DNA of 64,000 nucleotides, from assembly GCA_004172935.1 (NCBI GenBank), contig SDZD01000020.1, positions 34,958 through 98,957 of the forward strand. Direction: 5' to 3'. The notes under the pieces are model-generated. The model did no database searches, was not told the DNA's origin, and saw only the letters and a program-made list of their open reading frames with translations. Numbering within the stretch: the first letter of the stretch is position 1; each line of letters starts with the position of its first letter. A program made the translations under genes and the position numbers. This DNA is from a bacterium. GTDB lineage: Bacteria; Armatimonadota; Abditibacteriia; Abditibacteriales; Abditibacteriaceae. Shown one piece after another: positions 7,690 through 16,661 of the stretch.

Positions 7690-9006
7690 TCAAGGGTGTG
7701 GGCGATAGAAGTCGCTCGACAGTTTCACTTTCTTACCGCCGACGAGCTTGTAGGCTTGCGAGTGCGTGCCGCCCGAACGCGAAGTCACCATCGAAACCAG
7801 TTCGATTTTCGGCGCGCTACGGGCTTTTTGCCCCCATACCTTGGCATGGAATTGCCCACCTGAAACCGAAGTCTCGACGCGAATTGGCGACCCGGTTGTG
7901 TTGCGGAACTTGAAATCTTTGCTGCCCCACATCAGCGCAGCATCGCGTGAAGGCGGCACATACATCACTCGCATTGAGTGGGCGTGGCGCTCGATGATCG
8001 GAAAGTTGCCCAGCAGTGCGGCATTATACAGCGTGGAAGCCGCCTGACAGATTCCGGCCCCTGTTCCCGACACCACGCGCCCCGACACGAACATCTTGGC
8101 CTCGCGCCAACCGTTCGAGGCGTTGCGTGGCCCAATCGCGTTATTTGTCGAAAAAATCGCCCCCGCAGGAACGACCGTCCCATTGATGTGGCTCGCCGCC
8201 ATCTTCAAATTCACCGTGCGCCCGCGCAGTGAGGCATCATAGCGGGTCGAGAACGACGCCAGTAAATACGGGAAAGAGCCTTTGCCTGTCTGGGGCGATT
8301 GCGTGGTTTCCGGCTGTACCGCTGGCTCTTTGTCAGGCTCTGTGGCGCGCACTGGCATCGTCAACAGCAGTTCGCGTGGTTTGGGTGGCGCCGCCTCAAG
8401 AGCGGCCTCAATACGACTCGCCGACCCCACGACATTGATGCCCACCGTTCCGAAATCGGCGCGCACCTGCGCGTCCAATTCGCGCAGTGCCGCTTCCAAT
8501 TTGGGGCGATTAACCGTCAGCTGAAACGGCACGTTCTCACCGCGCCGCGCGCGCGCGAGTAGGGTGCGTACTGGCAATTCGGCGCCCAGTTCATCGCGCC
8601 GGAAGGTGTATTGATAGGAGCCAATAACCGTGCGGAATGGCGCCTGAAGTTGCGGTTCCAGCGCGCGTTGCAAATTCGCCAACGCAGTTGCATCACTTTG
8701 TCCGGCCACCGAAAGTCCGGCGACTGTGCCCGACACTCTGGGGGCGAGTTTAGTTGGTGCTGGTTTGGCCGGAGTTTTAACCCTGGGTGTTTTTGGCCCC
8801 GGCGTTGTCGCGGGTTTGGGGCTGTTTTGGTGCCGCACTGGTTCGCCGATGACAAGCGGTTCCTCGTTGGGAAGCGGCTGGTCGAGCATTGGGTCGGGGT
8901 CTTCGTTGATGGATGGGTTCGCGGGCGAAGGCAATACCTGCGCGCGAGCCACGATAGGGCTGAGCGCGAGTAACAGCACAGGAAGCGGACGCACGAATTG
9001 GAACAT
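7690..9006 (-). CDS. VanW family protein with N-terminal peptidoglycan-binding-like region
   Basis: Signal peptide (MFQFVRPLPVLLLALSPIVARA), a Pro/Thr/Lys-rich linker to about residue 85, a region with the pattern of the YoaR/PG_binding_4 domain (SYQYTFRRDELGAELP ... RPKLEAALREL), then a VanW domain (INGTVVPAGAIFSTNNAIGP, GAGICQAASTLYNAALL, RHAHSMRVMYVPPSRDAA). VanW proteins are cell-wall associated; their chemistry is not established, and presence alone does not imply vancomycin resistance. The frame is open to 9108, but a terminator hairpin at 9036-9065 belongs to the upstream gene, so the true start should be the ATG at 9006 or 9027. Confidence 0.88.
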   Translation of the reverse strand: MFQFVRPLPVLLLALSPIVARAQVLPSPANPSINEDPDPMLDQPLPNEEPLVIGEPVRHQNSPKPATTPGPKTPRVKTPAKPAPTKLAPRVSGTVAGLSVAGQSDATALANLQRALEPQLQAPFRTVIGSYQYTFRRDELGAELPVRTLLARARRGENVPFQLTVNRPKLEAALRELDAQVRADFGTVGINVVGSASRIEAALEAAPPKPRELLLTMPVRATEPDKEPAVQPETTQSPQTGKGSFPYLLASFSTRYDASLRGRTVNLKMAASHINGTVVPAGAIFSTNNAIGPRNASNGWREAKMFVSGRVVSGTGAGICQAASTLYNAALLGNFPIIERHAHSMRVMYVPPSRDAALMWGSKDFKFRNTTGSPIRVETSVSGGQFHAKVWGQKARSAPKIELVSMVTSRSGGTHSQAYKLVGGKKVKLSSDFYRPHP

Positions 9007-9035
9007 GAGCAAATAGTTTGACCTCATTGAAGCAC

Positions 9036-9065
9036 AAAAAGGTCGGGAACACACTGTTCCCGACC
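9036..9065 (-). terminator. Rho-independent terminator of the J-like/solute-binding fusion gene
   Basis: Minus strand GGTCGGGAAC pairs perfectly with GTTCCCGACC around a 5-base loop and is followed by TTTTT. It lies between the stop at 9087 and the VanW start and separates the two genes. Confidence 0.85.
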
Positions 9066-9086
9066 TCTGGAAATGACAAGTAGCTC

Positions 9087-11207
9087 TTACTTGAAGCGCT
9101 TGGCCCATGCTCCCAACAACACCGGAAGCGTGCTGCTGCCATCACGTTCGTCGCGTCCAAGCGTCTGGTGAATGCCGCGCGATTGGAAGTTGACATTGGT
9201 GAATGGGTTGCCCTTGACGTGTGTTTGCAGCGACAAATTCGAAGGTCGCATTCCTGACAGCAACAGCGATTTTTGGCCGTCTTCCGAGCGCAGGAAGCGC
9301 TTGAATTCCTGACGTGCCGCCGCTACTTCGACCCCGGCGCCCACGCGCTCGACATCGCAGAACGGGTGATCCGCCAGAATGGTGCGAGGCAGGTAATACA
9401 CCTCGACCGCTTCGCCCTTGCTCATCGAGCGCAGCGCGTCGCTTTCGTAGGTCAGTCCCCACCAAACCCGGCTGGCTCCATCTTGCGTCAGGTCGTTCAC
9501 CAAATCGCTCATCGAAGGATAGGCCGATGGCGTGTTCAGTTCGAAGGTGTTCATCCACTTCCAAAAGCCATTGCTTTTGGCGGCCTCGCGCGGTGCCATG
9601 CCATTGGAATCCGCCCACTCACGAGACATCGAGAAGCGTGTCAGCGCACCGACGGACGTTTTTTGTGGGTCGCTCAAACCGAAGTGCCCGCTCGCCCCAG
9701 CTGTGATGGCATCGCGTAGCGCATCCCACGAACCGATTTGATGGTTCGGGAAGCGGCGGCGCAATTCGCCCGCACGGTCAGAACGTGCCATCAACACAAT
9801 CGGAGTGCGTGCCAGCGAATCGCCGAGAGCAAGCGTCTGACGCTTGAAGCGTGGTGCTAACGCATTATAGGATTCAATCGCCGAATCGTTGGCCGGAATC
9901 CACACATCTGGCGCGGTTTCGCCACCGTTCAACGCTCGGCGCACGCCGCCGCTTTCATCGAGTTCCTGAAGAACGACATCGTAATATTGCCCGTCGTTAG
10001 TCTTCTCCCACACGGTTTCGGCGTTTTGAAGTGCCGGAGCGATTTCGGGTGAGGCCACCAGCAAAATCGGCATCCGCTCTGTACTCGTCGCTACAGCGGG
10101 GGTCGAAGCAAATTTCTGAATCGAGATGGTGAACAGCACGCCAGTAATGGCGACCATCAAGTTCAATGATGTCGGCGACAGCACACGCTTGCGTCCACCT
10201 ACTGTGTTATCGCCAACTACGACCCGCGAAGGGGACGAGCCATTGGCGCCTTTGCGGGGCGGCAACTTTGGCTCGCCCGAAATCTTCTCGTGGAACGAAG
10301 GTGGTGCTACAAACGGCTCATCATCGACGTGAGAATTGCGACGACGGCGAATATCGCGTGCCTCCTCGGCGGTCAGCATTTTGGCGCGCACCAATTCGCC
10401 TTCCTGAATTTCCACCACGGGAGCAGAGGGCGTCGATTTTTTGGCCTTGGGTGGTGCTACTGGCTCTGGTTGTTCGTGCTGCGTTTGGACTGGGTTGTTG
10501 ACGACGGTAGTTTCGCGATGCACGGACGCAACCGGGCGCTCAGAAGCAACCGAGCGCTCGCGTGTCGGATTGAGTGGCTTTTTGGGTGCGGAAGCCTCAG
10601 GAATAAGTGCTTCGGGCTTGGCGGACGCACTGGGCTTGGCAGGCTGTGCTGTGACTTTGGAGGGTAACGACGAGGGTTTAGGTGGCAGTGATGAGGAGCG
10701 GACTTCGGGCTTGGAGAGGGTGTGAGGAGGAACTGCTTTGGTCTTAACGGCTTGAGAGGGCAATAATTCGAGTTCCAGACCCGCGCGAGCGCACTCGACG
10801 ACTTCGCGCGCTGCGTTAATTTCATCCTGCACGCGAGCTGGAAGCTGGCTCAAGTCGGAATCGGGCTGGTTCGAGATTTCGCCGCCACGCATGGCCGCGA
10901 TGAACGCCACGTAATTTTGCGCCGTTGGGTCACCAATCGAGTGCAAAATGTGCTGGCGGTCGTACTTGGCCCGCCACTGCGGATCAAGCAACACCCGTCG
11001 CGCCTGTGGCAACACCCTCTCGACAAGCGACAGGTAATACATCCGCAATTTCATGTCGCGGTGTTCGGTGTTGGCACTCGAATCGGCGTACACCTTGCCA
11101 ATTCTCCGGCGTATTACGTCCTCGTCCGCACTCACAGGCACGTCGAGAAGTGCATAAAAATCAAGCCACTGTCCATCTAATGTAGGATCGGTCACGTTCG
11201 TCGTCAT
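9087..11207 (-). CDS. J-domain-like / transmembrane / extracellular solute-binding fusion protein
   Basis: A 706-residue protein. Residues about 10-80 (DFYALLDVPVSADEDVIRRR ... DPQWRAKYDRQ) follow the helix pattern and the closing DPxxRxxYD of a J domain, but the HPD tripeptide needed to stimulate DnaK is absent. A long Pro/Ser/Lys-rich linker follows, then one membrane helix near 347-365 (LMVAITGVLFTISIQKF), then an extracytoplasmic type-2 solute-binding-like domain (about 375-690) containing PDVWIPANDS, TPIVLMARSD and WWGLTYESDA. The last motifs resemble the periplasmic binding domains found with VWA proteins. This orientation puts the J-like part in the cytoplasm. The start is the ATG at 11207, with GAGG at good distance; an upstream ATG at 11270 is less likely. 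Function unknown. Confidence 0.75.
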   Translation of the reverse strand: MTTNVTDPTLDGQWLDFYALLDVPVSADEDVIRRRIGKVYADSSANTEHRDMKLRMYYLSLVERVLPQARRVLLDPQWRAKYDRQHILHSIGDPTAQNYVAFIAAMRGGEISNQPDSDLSQLPARVQDEINAAREVVECARAGLELELLPSQAVKTKAVPPHTLSKPEVRSSSLPPKPSSLPSKVTAQPAKPSASAKPEALIPEASAPKKPLNPTRERSVASERPVASVHRETTVVNNPVQTQHEQPEPVAPPKAKKSTPSAPVVEIQEGELVRAKMLTAEEARDIRRRRNSHVDDEPFVAPPSFHEKISGEPKLPPRKGANGSSPSRVVVGDNTVGGRKRVLSPTSLNLMVAITGVLFTISIQKFASTPAVATSTERMPILLVASPEIAPALQNAETVWEKTNDGQYYDVVLQELDESGGVRRALNGGETAPDVWIPANDSAIESYNALAPRFKRQTLALGDSLARTPIVLMARSDRAGELRRRFPNHQIGSWDALRDAITAGASGHFGLSDPQKTSVGALTRFSMSREWADSNGMAPREAAKSNGFWKWMNTFELNTPSAYPSMSDLVNDLTQDGASRVWWGLTYESDALRSMSKGEAVEVYYLPRTILADHPFCDVERVGAGVEVAAARQEFKRFLRSEDGQKSLLLSGMRPSNLSLQTHVKGNPFTNVNFQSRGIHQTLGRDERDGSSTLPVLLGAWAKRFK

Positions 11208-11420
11208 CGAAAAAACCTCACTGCCCGCGCTCAAAAATTTCAGGTGTAACGACATCAACTGCTCCTCCAACGTATACCGTTCGACGCGAGCGTGTCAGTC
11301 GCTGTTCACAAGAATAAATCACTAAACGCAACTGCGTTAAGCATTAAATTGGCCTTTCAAAATTGCCAGCTTTGCCCTTGGAGAACGTTCTGCCATATAA
11401 AAAGCGACTTTTGAAACGAA

Positions 11421-11454
11421 AAACCGACGACTTTTTCCTAAAAATCGCCGGTTT
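11421..11454 (-). terminator. Terminator hairpin downstream of pheT
   Basis: Minus strand AAACCGGCGATTTTT pairs with AAAAAGTCGTCGGTTT (one mismatch) around a tiny loop and runs into TTCGTTTC. It lies 65 bp after the pheT stop and before the next leftward gene. Confidence 0.7.
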
Positions 11455-11518
11455 CCCTTTTTAGTTCTATAAGCCACTTCCCATCGCTAACCCGAAAGTG
11501 CAGTGATGACGACTAAAG

Positions 11519-13540
11519 TTACGAGCGAATCGTCGCGCCAAGCGCCGTTGCCGCTTCGATGACTTTCTTCGAAACGCCCTCGATGTCGCTTTCCCCCAGC
11601 GTGCGGTCGGGAGCCTGCAAGCGCAACGACAGCGCCAGCGACTTCATGCCTTCGCCAAGGTTGGCACCTTGATAGACATCGACCACGCGCGCCGAGGTAA
11701 CGAGGTCGCCGCCGCCCAGTTGCACAGCCTCTACCAGACGTAGCGACGGCAAATTTTGCGGCACCACGAACGCGAAGTCGCGCTCGACGGCGGGGAAGTT
11801 CGAAAAGCTCTCGAAGCGGCGCACGAGGCGAAGGTGACGCACCAGCGCATCGAAGTCGATTTGCGCGACATAGACGCGGTGCGAGATTTCCCACTTCGCG
11901 GCCACCAACGGGTGAATTTCGCCCATAACGCCTATCTCGGCCCCATTCAGCGAAATCGAAGCGCAGCGGCCGGGATGGAACGCCGCATGGCGCGACGGCT
12001 CGAACACCGATTCGGGGGCGCCAAACTCGCGTAGCACGTTGCCCACGATGGCCTTCAGCGCGAAGAAGTCAACCGGAGCTGCCGTTTTCTGCCAGTGAGC
12101 AGGCGCGGGAGCATCGCTCAGGCACACACCTAGGGTCCGTTTCTCATCGGCCAATGGGTGCGAAGGGCTAGTCTCATAGATGCGCCCAATCTCGAAGCCG
12201 CGCAAACGGCGTCCTTTGTTACGCGCCAACACATCAAGCAGCGAAGGCAACAGGCTGGTGCGAAGCAGCGTGTAATCTTCGGTCAGCGCGTTGCGTAGCT
12301 TCACCGCTTTCTCGGTCGAAAGCCCCGCATTAGCGTGCGCGCTCTCATTCGAAAGCGAGATGGTCGCGACTTCGGTCAGTCCGCAACGCAAGCACGCTGA
12401 GCGCGCGCGGTCTTCCAATCGGCCCGCCAATGGTCGTCCAGCGGCGGCATTAACGCCTTTGCTGAGCGTTGTTGGCACGCGGTCATAGCCATACAGGCGC
12501 GCGACTTCTTCGATGAGGTCGATTTCGCGTTCGATGTCGCGGCGCCGCGTTGGTATCTGCGCCACGATGGATTCGCCATCGAGTGCGGTCTTGAAGCCGA
12601 GGCGGTCAAGCGCATTCTGCATCCACGCCGTTTCGATTTTAAGGCCGAGAACTTCGTTGGCGCGCGCTGGACGCATCGAAACCACGCGAGGTGTCGCTGG
12701 GCGTGGGTAAACGTCCACGGCATCGAGCGCGACTTTGCCGCCCGCCCAATCGGCGAGCAGTTGGGCCGCGCGGTCGAGCGAACGCTTACAGCCATTCGGG
12801 TCAACCCAACGCTCGAAGCGGCGGCTGGCCTCGCTGGGTAGTCCCAGTTTCTGCACGCCGCGCCGCACGCGCGTCGAAGCAAAGTGCGCGCTTTCGAGTA
12901 GCACGTTTACCGTCGAATCCGAAACCTCGGTGTCGGCTCCGCCCATGATTCCAGCGATAGCAATGGGCTTATCGTCGTCGGTGATGATCAGAATGTCCGA
13001 AGATAGCTTGCGCTCTTGGCCATCGAGGGTTGTTAACGTCTCATCTTCGCCTGCGCGGCGTACCGCGATTTTGCCCTTCAACTTGTCGAAGTCGAAGGCG
13101 TGCAGCGGTTGTCCCCATTCCAACATGACGTAGTTGGTCGCATCGACAACGTTGTTGATGGGCCGAACGCCACAGTCGGTCAAGCGCTTTTGCACCCATT
13201 CGGGCGAAGGGCCAATTTTGACACCCTCGATCAGACGGGCGCTGTAGCGCGCGCAATCTTCGGGATCGAAAATCGACACCTCGACGCGGCCCTCAATGGT
13301 TGGGCCATCCTCGCTCACGTCGGGGGCAGGAGCGCGGAAGCGAGCCTCGGTCATGGCGCCGATTTCGCGCGCCAAACCTGTCGCACACAACCAGTCGCCG
13401 CGATTGCTGGTGACTTCCAGTTCAAAACGGTCGCCGTCGCGTTCGTCCACGCCCAATCCGGCAAGGAGCAAGATGTCCTCTAATTTTTCTATCGGCGGCA
13501 ATTGCACGTAATCGCCGAGCCATTCAGCAGAAATTCTCAT
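11519..13540 (-). CDS. pheT: Phenylalanine--tRNA ligase beta subunit, short form
   Basis: Beta chain of the (alpha-beta)2 enzyme that charges tRNA-Phe in the cytoplasm. Recognisable blocks: MRISAEWLGDYVQLP, LEVTSNRGDWLC (B1), YSARLIEGVKIGPSPEW, RPINNVVDATNYVMLEWGQP (B3/4), FERWVDPNG, a B5 region (AQIPTRRRDIEREIDLIEEV), and a C-terminal anticodon-binding ferredoxin-like domain (FSNFPAVERDFAFVV). At 673 residues it is about 120 shorter than the E. coli protein. The missing part is the EMAP/OB tRNA-binding domain, normally between about residues 40 and 150: here DERDGDRFELEVTSNRGD follows the first 40 residues directly. pheS lies just upstream. Confidence 0.95.
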   Translation of the reverse strand: MRISAEWLGDYVQLPPIEKLEDILLLAGLGVDERDGDRFELEVTSNRGDWLCATGLAREIGAMTEARFRAPAPDVSEDGPTIEGRVEVSIFDPEDCARYSARLIEGVKIGPSPEWVQKRLTDCGVRPINNVVDATNYVMLEWGQPLHAFDFDKLKGKIAVRRAGEDETLTTLDGQERKLSSDILIITDDDKPIAIAGIMGGADTEVSDSTVNVLLESAHFASTRVRRGVQKLGLPSEASRRFERWVDPNGCKRSLDRAAQLLADWAGGKVALDAVDVYPRPATPRVVSMRPARANEVLGLKIETAWMQNALDRLGFKTALDGESIVAQIPTRRRDIEREIDLIEEVARLYGYDRVPTTLSKGVNAAAGRPLAGRLEDRARSACLRCGLTEVATISLSNESAHANAGLSTEKAVKLRNALTEDYTLLRTSLLPSLLDVLARNKGRRLRGFEIGRIYETSPSHPLADEKRTLGVCLSDAPAPAHWQKTAAPVDFFALKAIVGNVLREFGAPESVFEPSRHAAFHPGRCASISLNGAEIGVMGEIHPLVAAKWEISHRVYVAQIDFDALVRHLRLVRRFESFSNFPAVERDFAFVVPQNLPSLRLVEAVQLGGGDLVTSARVVDVYQGANLGEGMKSLALSLRLQAPDRTLGESDIEGVSKKVIEAATALGATIRS

Positions 13541-13562
13541 GTGGTTTTACAGCGGATGCTTG

Positions 13563-13595
13563 CGGTAGGGCGTCGGAATATTTGGCGCCCTACCG
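13563..13595 (-). other. Intercistronic hairpin between pheS and pheT
   Basis: A perfect 10-bp stem (CGGTAGGGCG / CGCCCTACCG) with a 13-base loop in the 69-bp gap. No T-tract follows on the minus strand, so it is more likely an RNA-stability or processing element than a terminator. Confidence 0.55.
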
Positions 13596-13609
13596 TGTTT
13601 CTCGGCGAT

Positions 13610-14617
13610 TTAGAACTGTTCCAAAAAGCGCAGGTCGTTTTCGTAGAATAAGCGCAAGTCTTCGATGCCGAACTTGATCATAGCCATGCGCTCGATGCCA
13701 AAGCCGAACGCGAAGCCAGTCACTTCTTCGGGATTATAGCCCACGTTTTCGAGGACTGTGGGGTGAACCAGACCGCAACCGCCCAACTCCAGCCACTTGC
13801 CGTTAAAGAACACGTCGAACTCGGCGCTTGGCTCGGTAAAGGGGAAGAAGTGCGGACGGAAGCGGGTTTGTACTGTGCCCGCACCGGGCGCCGCCTCGAA
13901 CAACTGCGATAAAAACGTCGATAGCGTACCTTTCAGGTCGCCGAAGGTGATGCCGGGAGCCACGCACAAACCCTCGACCTGGTTGAACATAGCGAGGTGG
14001 GTGCGGTCGATGGCTTCACGACGATAAACACGACCGGGCGCGATGATTTTAATCGGCGGTTGGCGATTTTCCATCGTGCGAATTTGCACCGAACTGGTTT
14101 CGGTACGTAGGACCACATCATCAGCCACATACAGCGTGTCTCGCTCAAAGCGCGCCGGATGGTCGGGGCCAATGTTGAGCGCGTCGAAGTTGTAGTAGAC
14201 GTTTTCTACCTCTGGCCCTTCGACAACCGAAAAACCGAGATTCGAAAAAATTCGCACGATGTCATCGAGCGTCTGCGTCAGCGGATGGCGTCGGCCAAAC
14301 GAAATGTCGGGCGCAGGAAGCGTCACATCGAGAGCTTCGGCCAACAGCTTGGCGTCGAGTTCGGCCTTGTGCAGCTCGTTTTTGCGAGTCTCGAACGCAC
14401 TTTCGACACGGCGCTTAACCTCATTGATGAGCGCGCCCAGGCGCGGACGGTCGGCGGGCGAGGCTTTGCCCAAACTCCGCGAAGCCAGAGTTAATTCGGC
14501 AGTTCGGCCCAGCGTTTGAACTCGCAAGGTTTCATATTCAGCGCTTGTTTTAACGAGGGAAAGCGCTTCCATCGCTTCGGCTTCGAGTTGGGGCAAGCGC
14601 GTTTCAAGATCGGACAT
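13610..14617 (-). CDS. pheS: Phenylalanine--tRNA ligase alpha subunit
   Basis: Catalytic chain of the enzyme that attaches Phe to tRNA-Phe. N-terminal coiled-coil arm (about 1-90) for tRNA binding, then the class II core: motif 1 region RRHPLTQTLDDIVRIF and GFSVVEGPEVE; motif 2 in PGRVYRREAIDRTHLAMFNQ; motif 3 FGFGIERMAMIKFGI. The Phe-pocket residues around ELGGCGLVHP are intact. I chose the ATG at 14617 (MSDLETRLPQ), because the extra 11 residues from 14650 look non-coding. Followed by pheT, as in most bacteria. A TATATATA tract near 14680 is a possible promoter. Confidence 0.95.
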   Translation of the reverse strand: MSDLETRLPQLEAEAMEALSLVKTSAEYETLRVQTLGRTAELTLASRSLGKASPADRPRLGALINEVKRRVESAFETRKNELHKAELDAKLLAEALDVTLPAPDISFGRRHPLTQTLDDIVRIFSNLGFSVVEGPEVENVYYNFDALNIGPDHPARFERDTLYVADDVVLRTETSSVQIRTMENRQPPIKIIAPGRVYRREAIDRTHLAMFNQVEGLCVAPGITFGDLKGTLSTFLSQLFEAAPGAGTVQTRFRPHFFPFTEPSAEFDVFFNGKWLELGGCGLVHPTVLENVGYNPEEVTGFAFGFGIERMAMIKFGIEDLRLFYENDLRFLEQF

Positions 14618-14744
14618 AAAAGAAGAACGCCGACAAGTGTAACAAGGCATTTTTAGCCTTCATTCTCCAACCCATTCCAACCCCTATATATACAGTAAGG
14701 AAACACCCTTATATTCAACCCCTACAGCCTCTGATTGGAGCGAC

Positions 14745-15857
14745 TCATGTCATCACTCTGTTCGAGTCTGTTCCGTATCTGTAATAGCTGGTCACCTCTG
14801 CAGCCTTCTTGTTAGAGAGCCACTGCATCATCGCTCTTCCCTTCCCCTTTGGCCTAGTCCCGTAAAAAGCATCGAAAGAGGCTGAAATACTCCTTGATTG
14901 TGATGACTGCCCCGCCAATGTAATCCATGCCTGATTCTTCTCGGAGAACTCGACTGTCAGGGGCGAAGCGTTATCGAGTCGAGCCGGTCTAGATGTGTTC
15001 TTGGTGATTACCCCACGCTCTTTCATACAAACGGCCATCTGTCGCAACAACATTTGTGTCGGTTGGCTCAATTGTCCCACTGTGGTTTTCAGGGTGCCTT
15101 TGGGCGCTTTCAGAGCATCTTTGCCCGTCAACTCCTGACTCAATCTTTGTGTCAGCAACTTATTTAGCCGCTTTGTTACCCAGGGCGATGCACTTCTCAC
15201 GCGGCCCCCCTGCGCCCACTCACCGCTCAGCCCCTCCAGCATTTCCCACTGTTGCCCTTCGGACAGCACATGCTCCGGCGCCATCAAAAGCCCTTGCGGT
15301 AGCATGTACAATCGGCTCCCGCTCAGCGCCGCCACGTTAGCTAGAATGTCGCCCACGCGCGTCTGCTTCAAATCAAAACTCAGCCGCACCGCGCTGGTTT
15401 CGCGCACCTGTAGCGGCAAACTCTTGGTCGGCAGCATCGGTTCGACGCGCGCCATCACGTCCGCTACAGTCGCGTTCTCTATCTTCAAGTCGATGCTCTG
15501 CTGGCAAGCCTCCTCCCACCGAAACATCGCCACGACCTGCTTAAGCTCCACCTTCTGCTGCTCCGAAAGCGGCAGAGGATGGGCAGAAGCAACCAAACGC
15601 GGCCCCGGTTTGCGAGGCCAAAGCCCAACCTGTTTGGGCGTAGCTGTCGGCGTTGGCGGCGTCCTGCCAGTCGCTACAGACCCATCGGGAGAACTCGCAG
15701 GAGAATCTGGGTTATTAGTCAATTGAAACGCTAGAGCGCCTATCGAAAGCGCGATAAGCACCGCCGCAAAGCCTTTGATGTACAGAGATTTGGAGTTTTG
15801 AGAATCAGTCAAGGGGCATATCCTCGCGGAAAACAACGTTCCGCAACGCGAACCCAT
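14745..15857 (-). CDS. Membrane-anchored protein with an STN-like (secretin N-domain) segment
   Basis: One N-terminal membrane helix (GFAAVLIALSIGALAFQL), a Thr/Pro linker, then about residues 120-190 (VADVMARVEPMLPTKSLPL ... LKQTRVGDILANVAALSG) with the helix-strand pattern of the STN short domain of secretins and TonB receptors. The rest is Gln/Ser-rich and unassigned. No secretin channel domain follows, so it is not a secretin. The frame starts at an ATG at 15857, but a TTG at 15809 has GAGG nine bases before it and gives a more typical short leader. Role unknown; envelope protein likely. Confidence 0.6.
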   Translation of the reverse strand: MGSRCGTLFSARICPLTDSQNSKSLYIKGFAAVLIALSIGALAFQLTNNPDSPASSPDGSVATGRTPPTPTATPKQVGLWPRKPGPRLVASAHPLPLSEQQKVELKQVVAMFRWEEACQQSIDLKIENATVADVMARVEPMLPTKSLPLQVRETSAVRLSFDLKQTRVGDILANVAALSGSRLYMLPQGLLMAPEHVLSEGQQWEMLEGLSGEWAQGGRVRSASPWVTKRLNKLLTQRLSQELTGKDALKAPKGTLKTTVGQLSQPTQMLLRQMAVCMKERGVITKNTSRPARLDNASPLTVEFSEKNQAWITLAGQSSQSRSISASFDAFYGTRPKGKGRAMMQWLSNKKAAEVTSYYRYGTDSNRVMT

Positions 15858-15980
15858 TATTCGAAATGCGACTAACCCCTACATTAAATCTTTGCAACGA
15901 CGTTAAGAACCCGAAATCCCCCGCAACTTCCTCTCTTCTTATAAAAGATGAGGGGCTGTCTCACAATGCTTATTCATAGC

Positions 15981-16067
15981 AATGAAGTCGGTTGTCCGAG
16001 TTCCTGCCTCCTTCCGTTTGGCCCTTCCCTAACCCTCCCCACTCCGTGGAGAGGGAACCACTCACCG
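15981..16067. repeat. Left long inverted repeat of the DUF559 unit
   Basis: About 87 bp matching the reverse complement of 16547-16634 at roughly nine positions in ten. It begins AATGAAG and contains GTTGTCCGAGTTCCTGCCTC, later CCCTAACCCTCCCCAC and GAGAGGGAACCACTCACCG. Inside it, CCTCCCCACTCCGTGGAGAGG folds on itself, as in REP-like repeats. Confidence 0.9.
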
Positions 16068-16138
16068 CATCAATAGGGGTTTTAATGGTTTATGGGCAAT
16101 AGAGGTCAGTAGGTTATTAGGCTTCATACACTCGTGAC

Positions 16139-16513
16139 GTGCCCATCCCCAAGAAAACTATCCGTGCTCGCGAATTGCGGCGAGATGCGACGCCATTCGA
16201 AATACAACTCTGGCAAATGCTTCGTTCTCACAAAATGGAAGGCATTCATTGGCGTCGCCAGCATCCCATAGGACCCTATTTCGCCGATTTTGCCTGTGCA
16301 ACTGCAAAATTGATAGTCGAACTTGATGGTAATTCCCACGATGGACGAGAAGCCGAAGATGCCAACCGAGATGCTACTTTATTGGAATGGGGTTGGACAA
16401 CGCTTCGTATCCCCAATCGCGACTTGATGCGTGACCCAGAAAGTGTTTGGCGTACTATCGCAATCCACTTGGAATCTCCCACCAACGAACTGATGCCAAA
16501 AATAGAATCATAG
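16139..16513 (+). CDS. DUF559 protein, PD-(D/E)xK/Vsr-like nuclease
   Basis: 124 residues from a GTG. The family layout is clear: RARELRRDATPFEIQLWQML, then WRRQHPIGPYFADFACATAKL, then the core IVELDGNSHDGREAEDANRD with the acidic and His residues of the Vsr-like endonuclease fold, and a closing LRIPNRDLMRDPESVWRTI. DUF559 proteins are related to very-short-patch repair nucleases, but most have no tested activity; they are often multicopy and sit near short GC-rich repeats. Here long inverted repeats flank the gene on both sides, so it may be the cargo of, or a partner to, a small mobile unit. Confidence 0.9.
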   Translation: MPIPKKTIRARELRRDATPFEIQLWQMLRSHKMEGIHWRRQHPIGPYFADFACATAKLIVELDGNSHDGREAEDANRDATLLEWGWTTLRIPNRDLMRDPESVWRTIAIHLESPTNELMPKIES

Positions 16514-16546
16514 GATGTGTACAAACGATGCTTGACTTTCGCAGTT

Positions 16547-16634
16547 CGGTGAGTGGTTCCCTCTCTACGAAGTGGGGAGGGTTAGGGAGGGGCCAAAACG
16601 AGAGGAGGCAGGAACTCGGACAACCAGCTTCATT
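16547..16634. repeat. Right long inverted repeat of the DUF559 unit
   Basis: Reverse-complement partner of 15981-16067; it starts CGGTGAGTGGTTCCCTCTC and ends GAACTCGGACAACC then AGCTTCATT. The two arms with the gene between them make a unit of about 650 bp. I see no clear target-site duplication just outside the arms. Confidence 0.9.
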
Positions 16635-16661
16635 CTTACCTTGGTACACATTCGCTCGAAT

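Noticed and set aside
10457..10825. A Pro/Ser/Arg-rich minus-strand frame inside the fusion gene.
   Set aside because: It lies fully inside the linker of the J-like fusion in another frame and has low-complexity composition produced by the real gene's codons.
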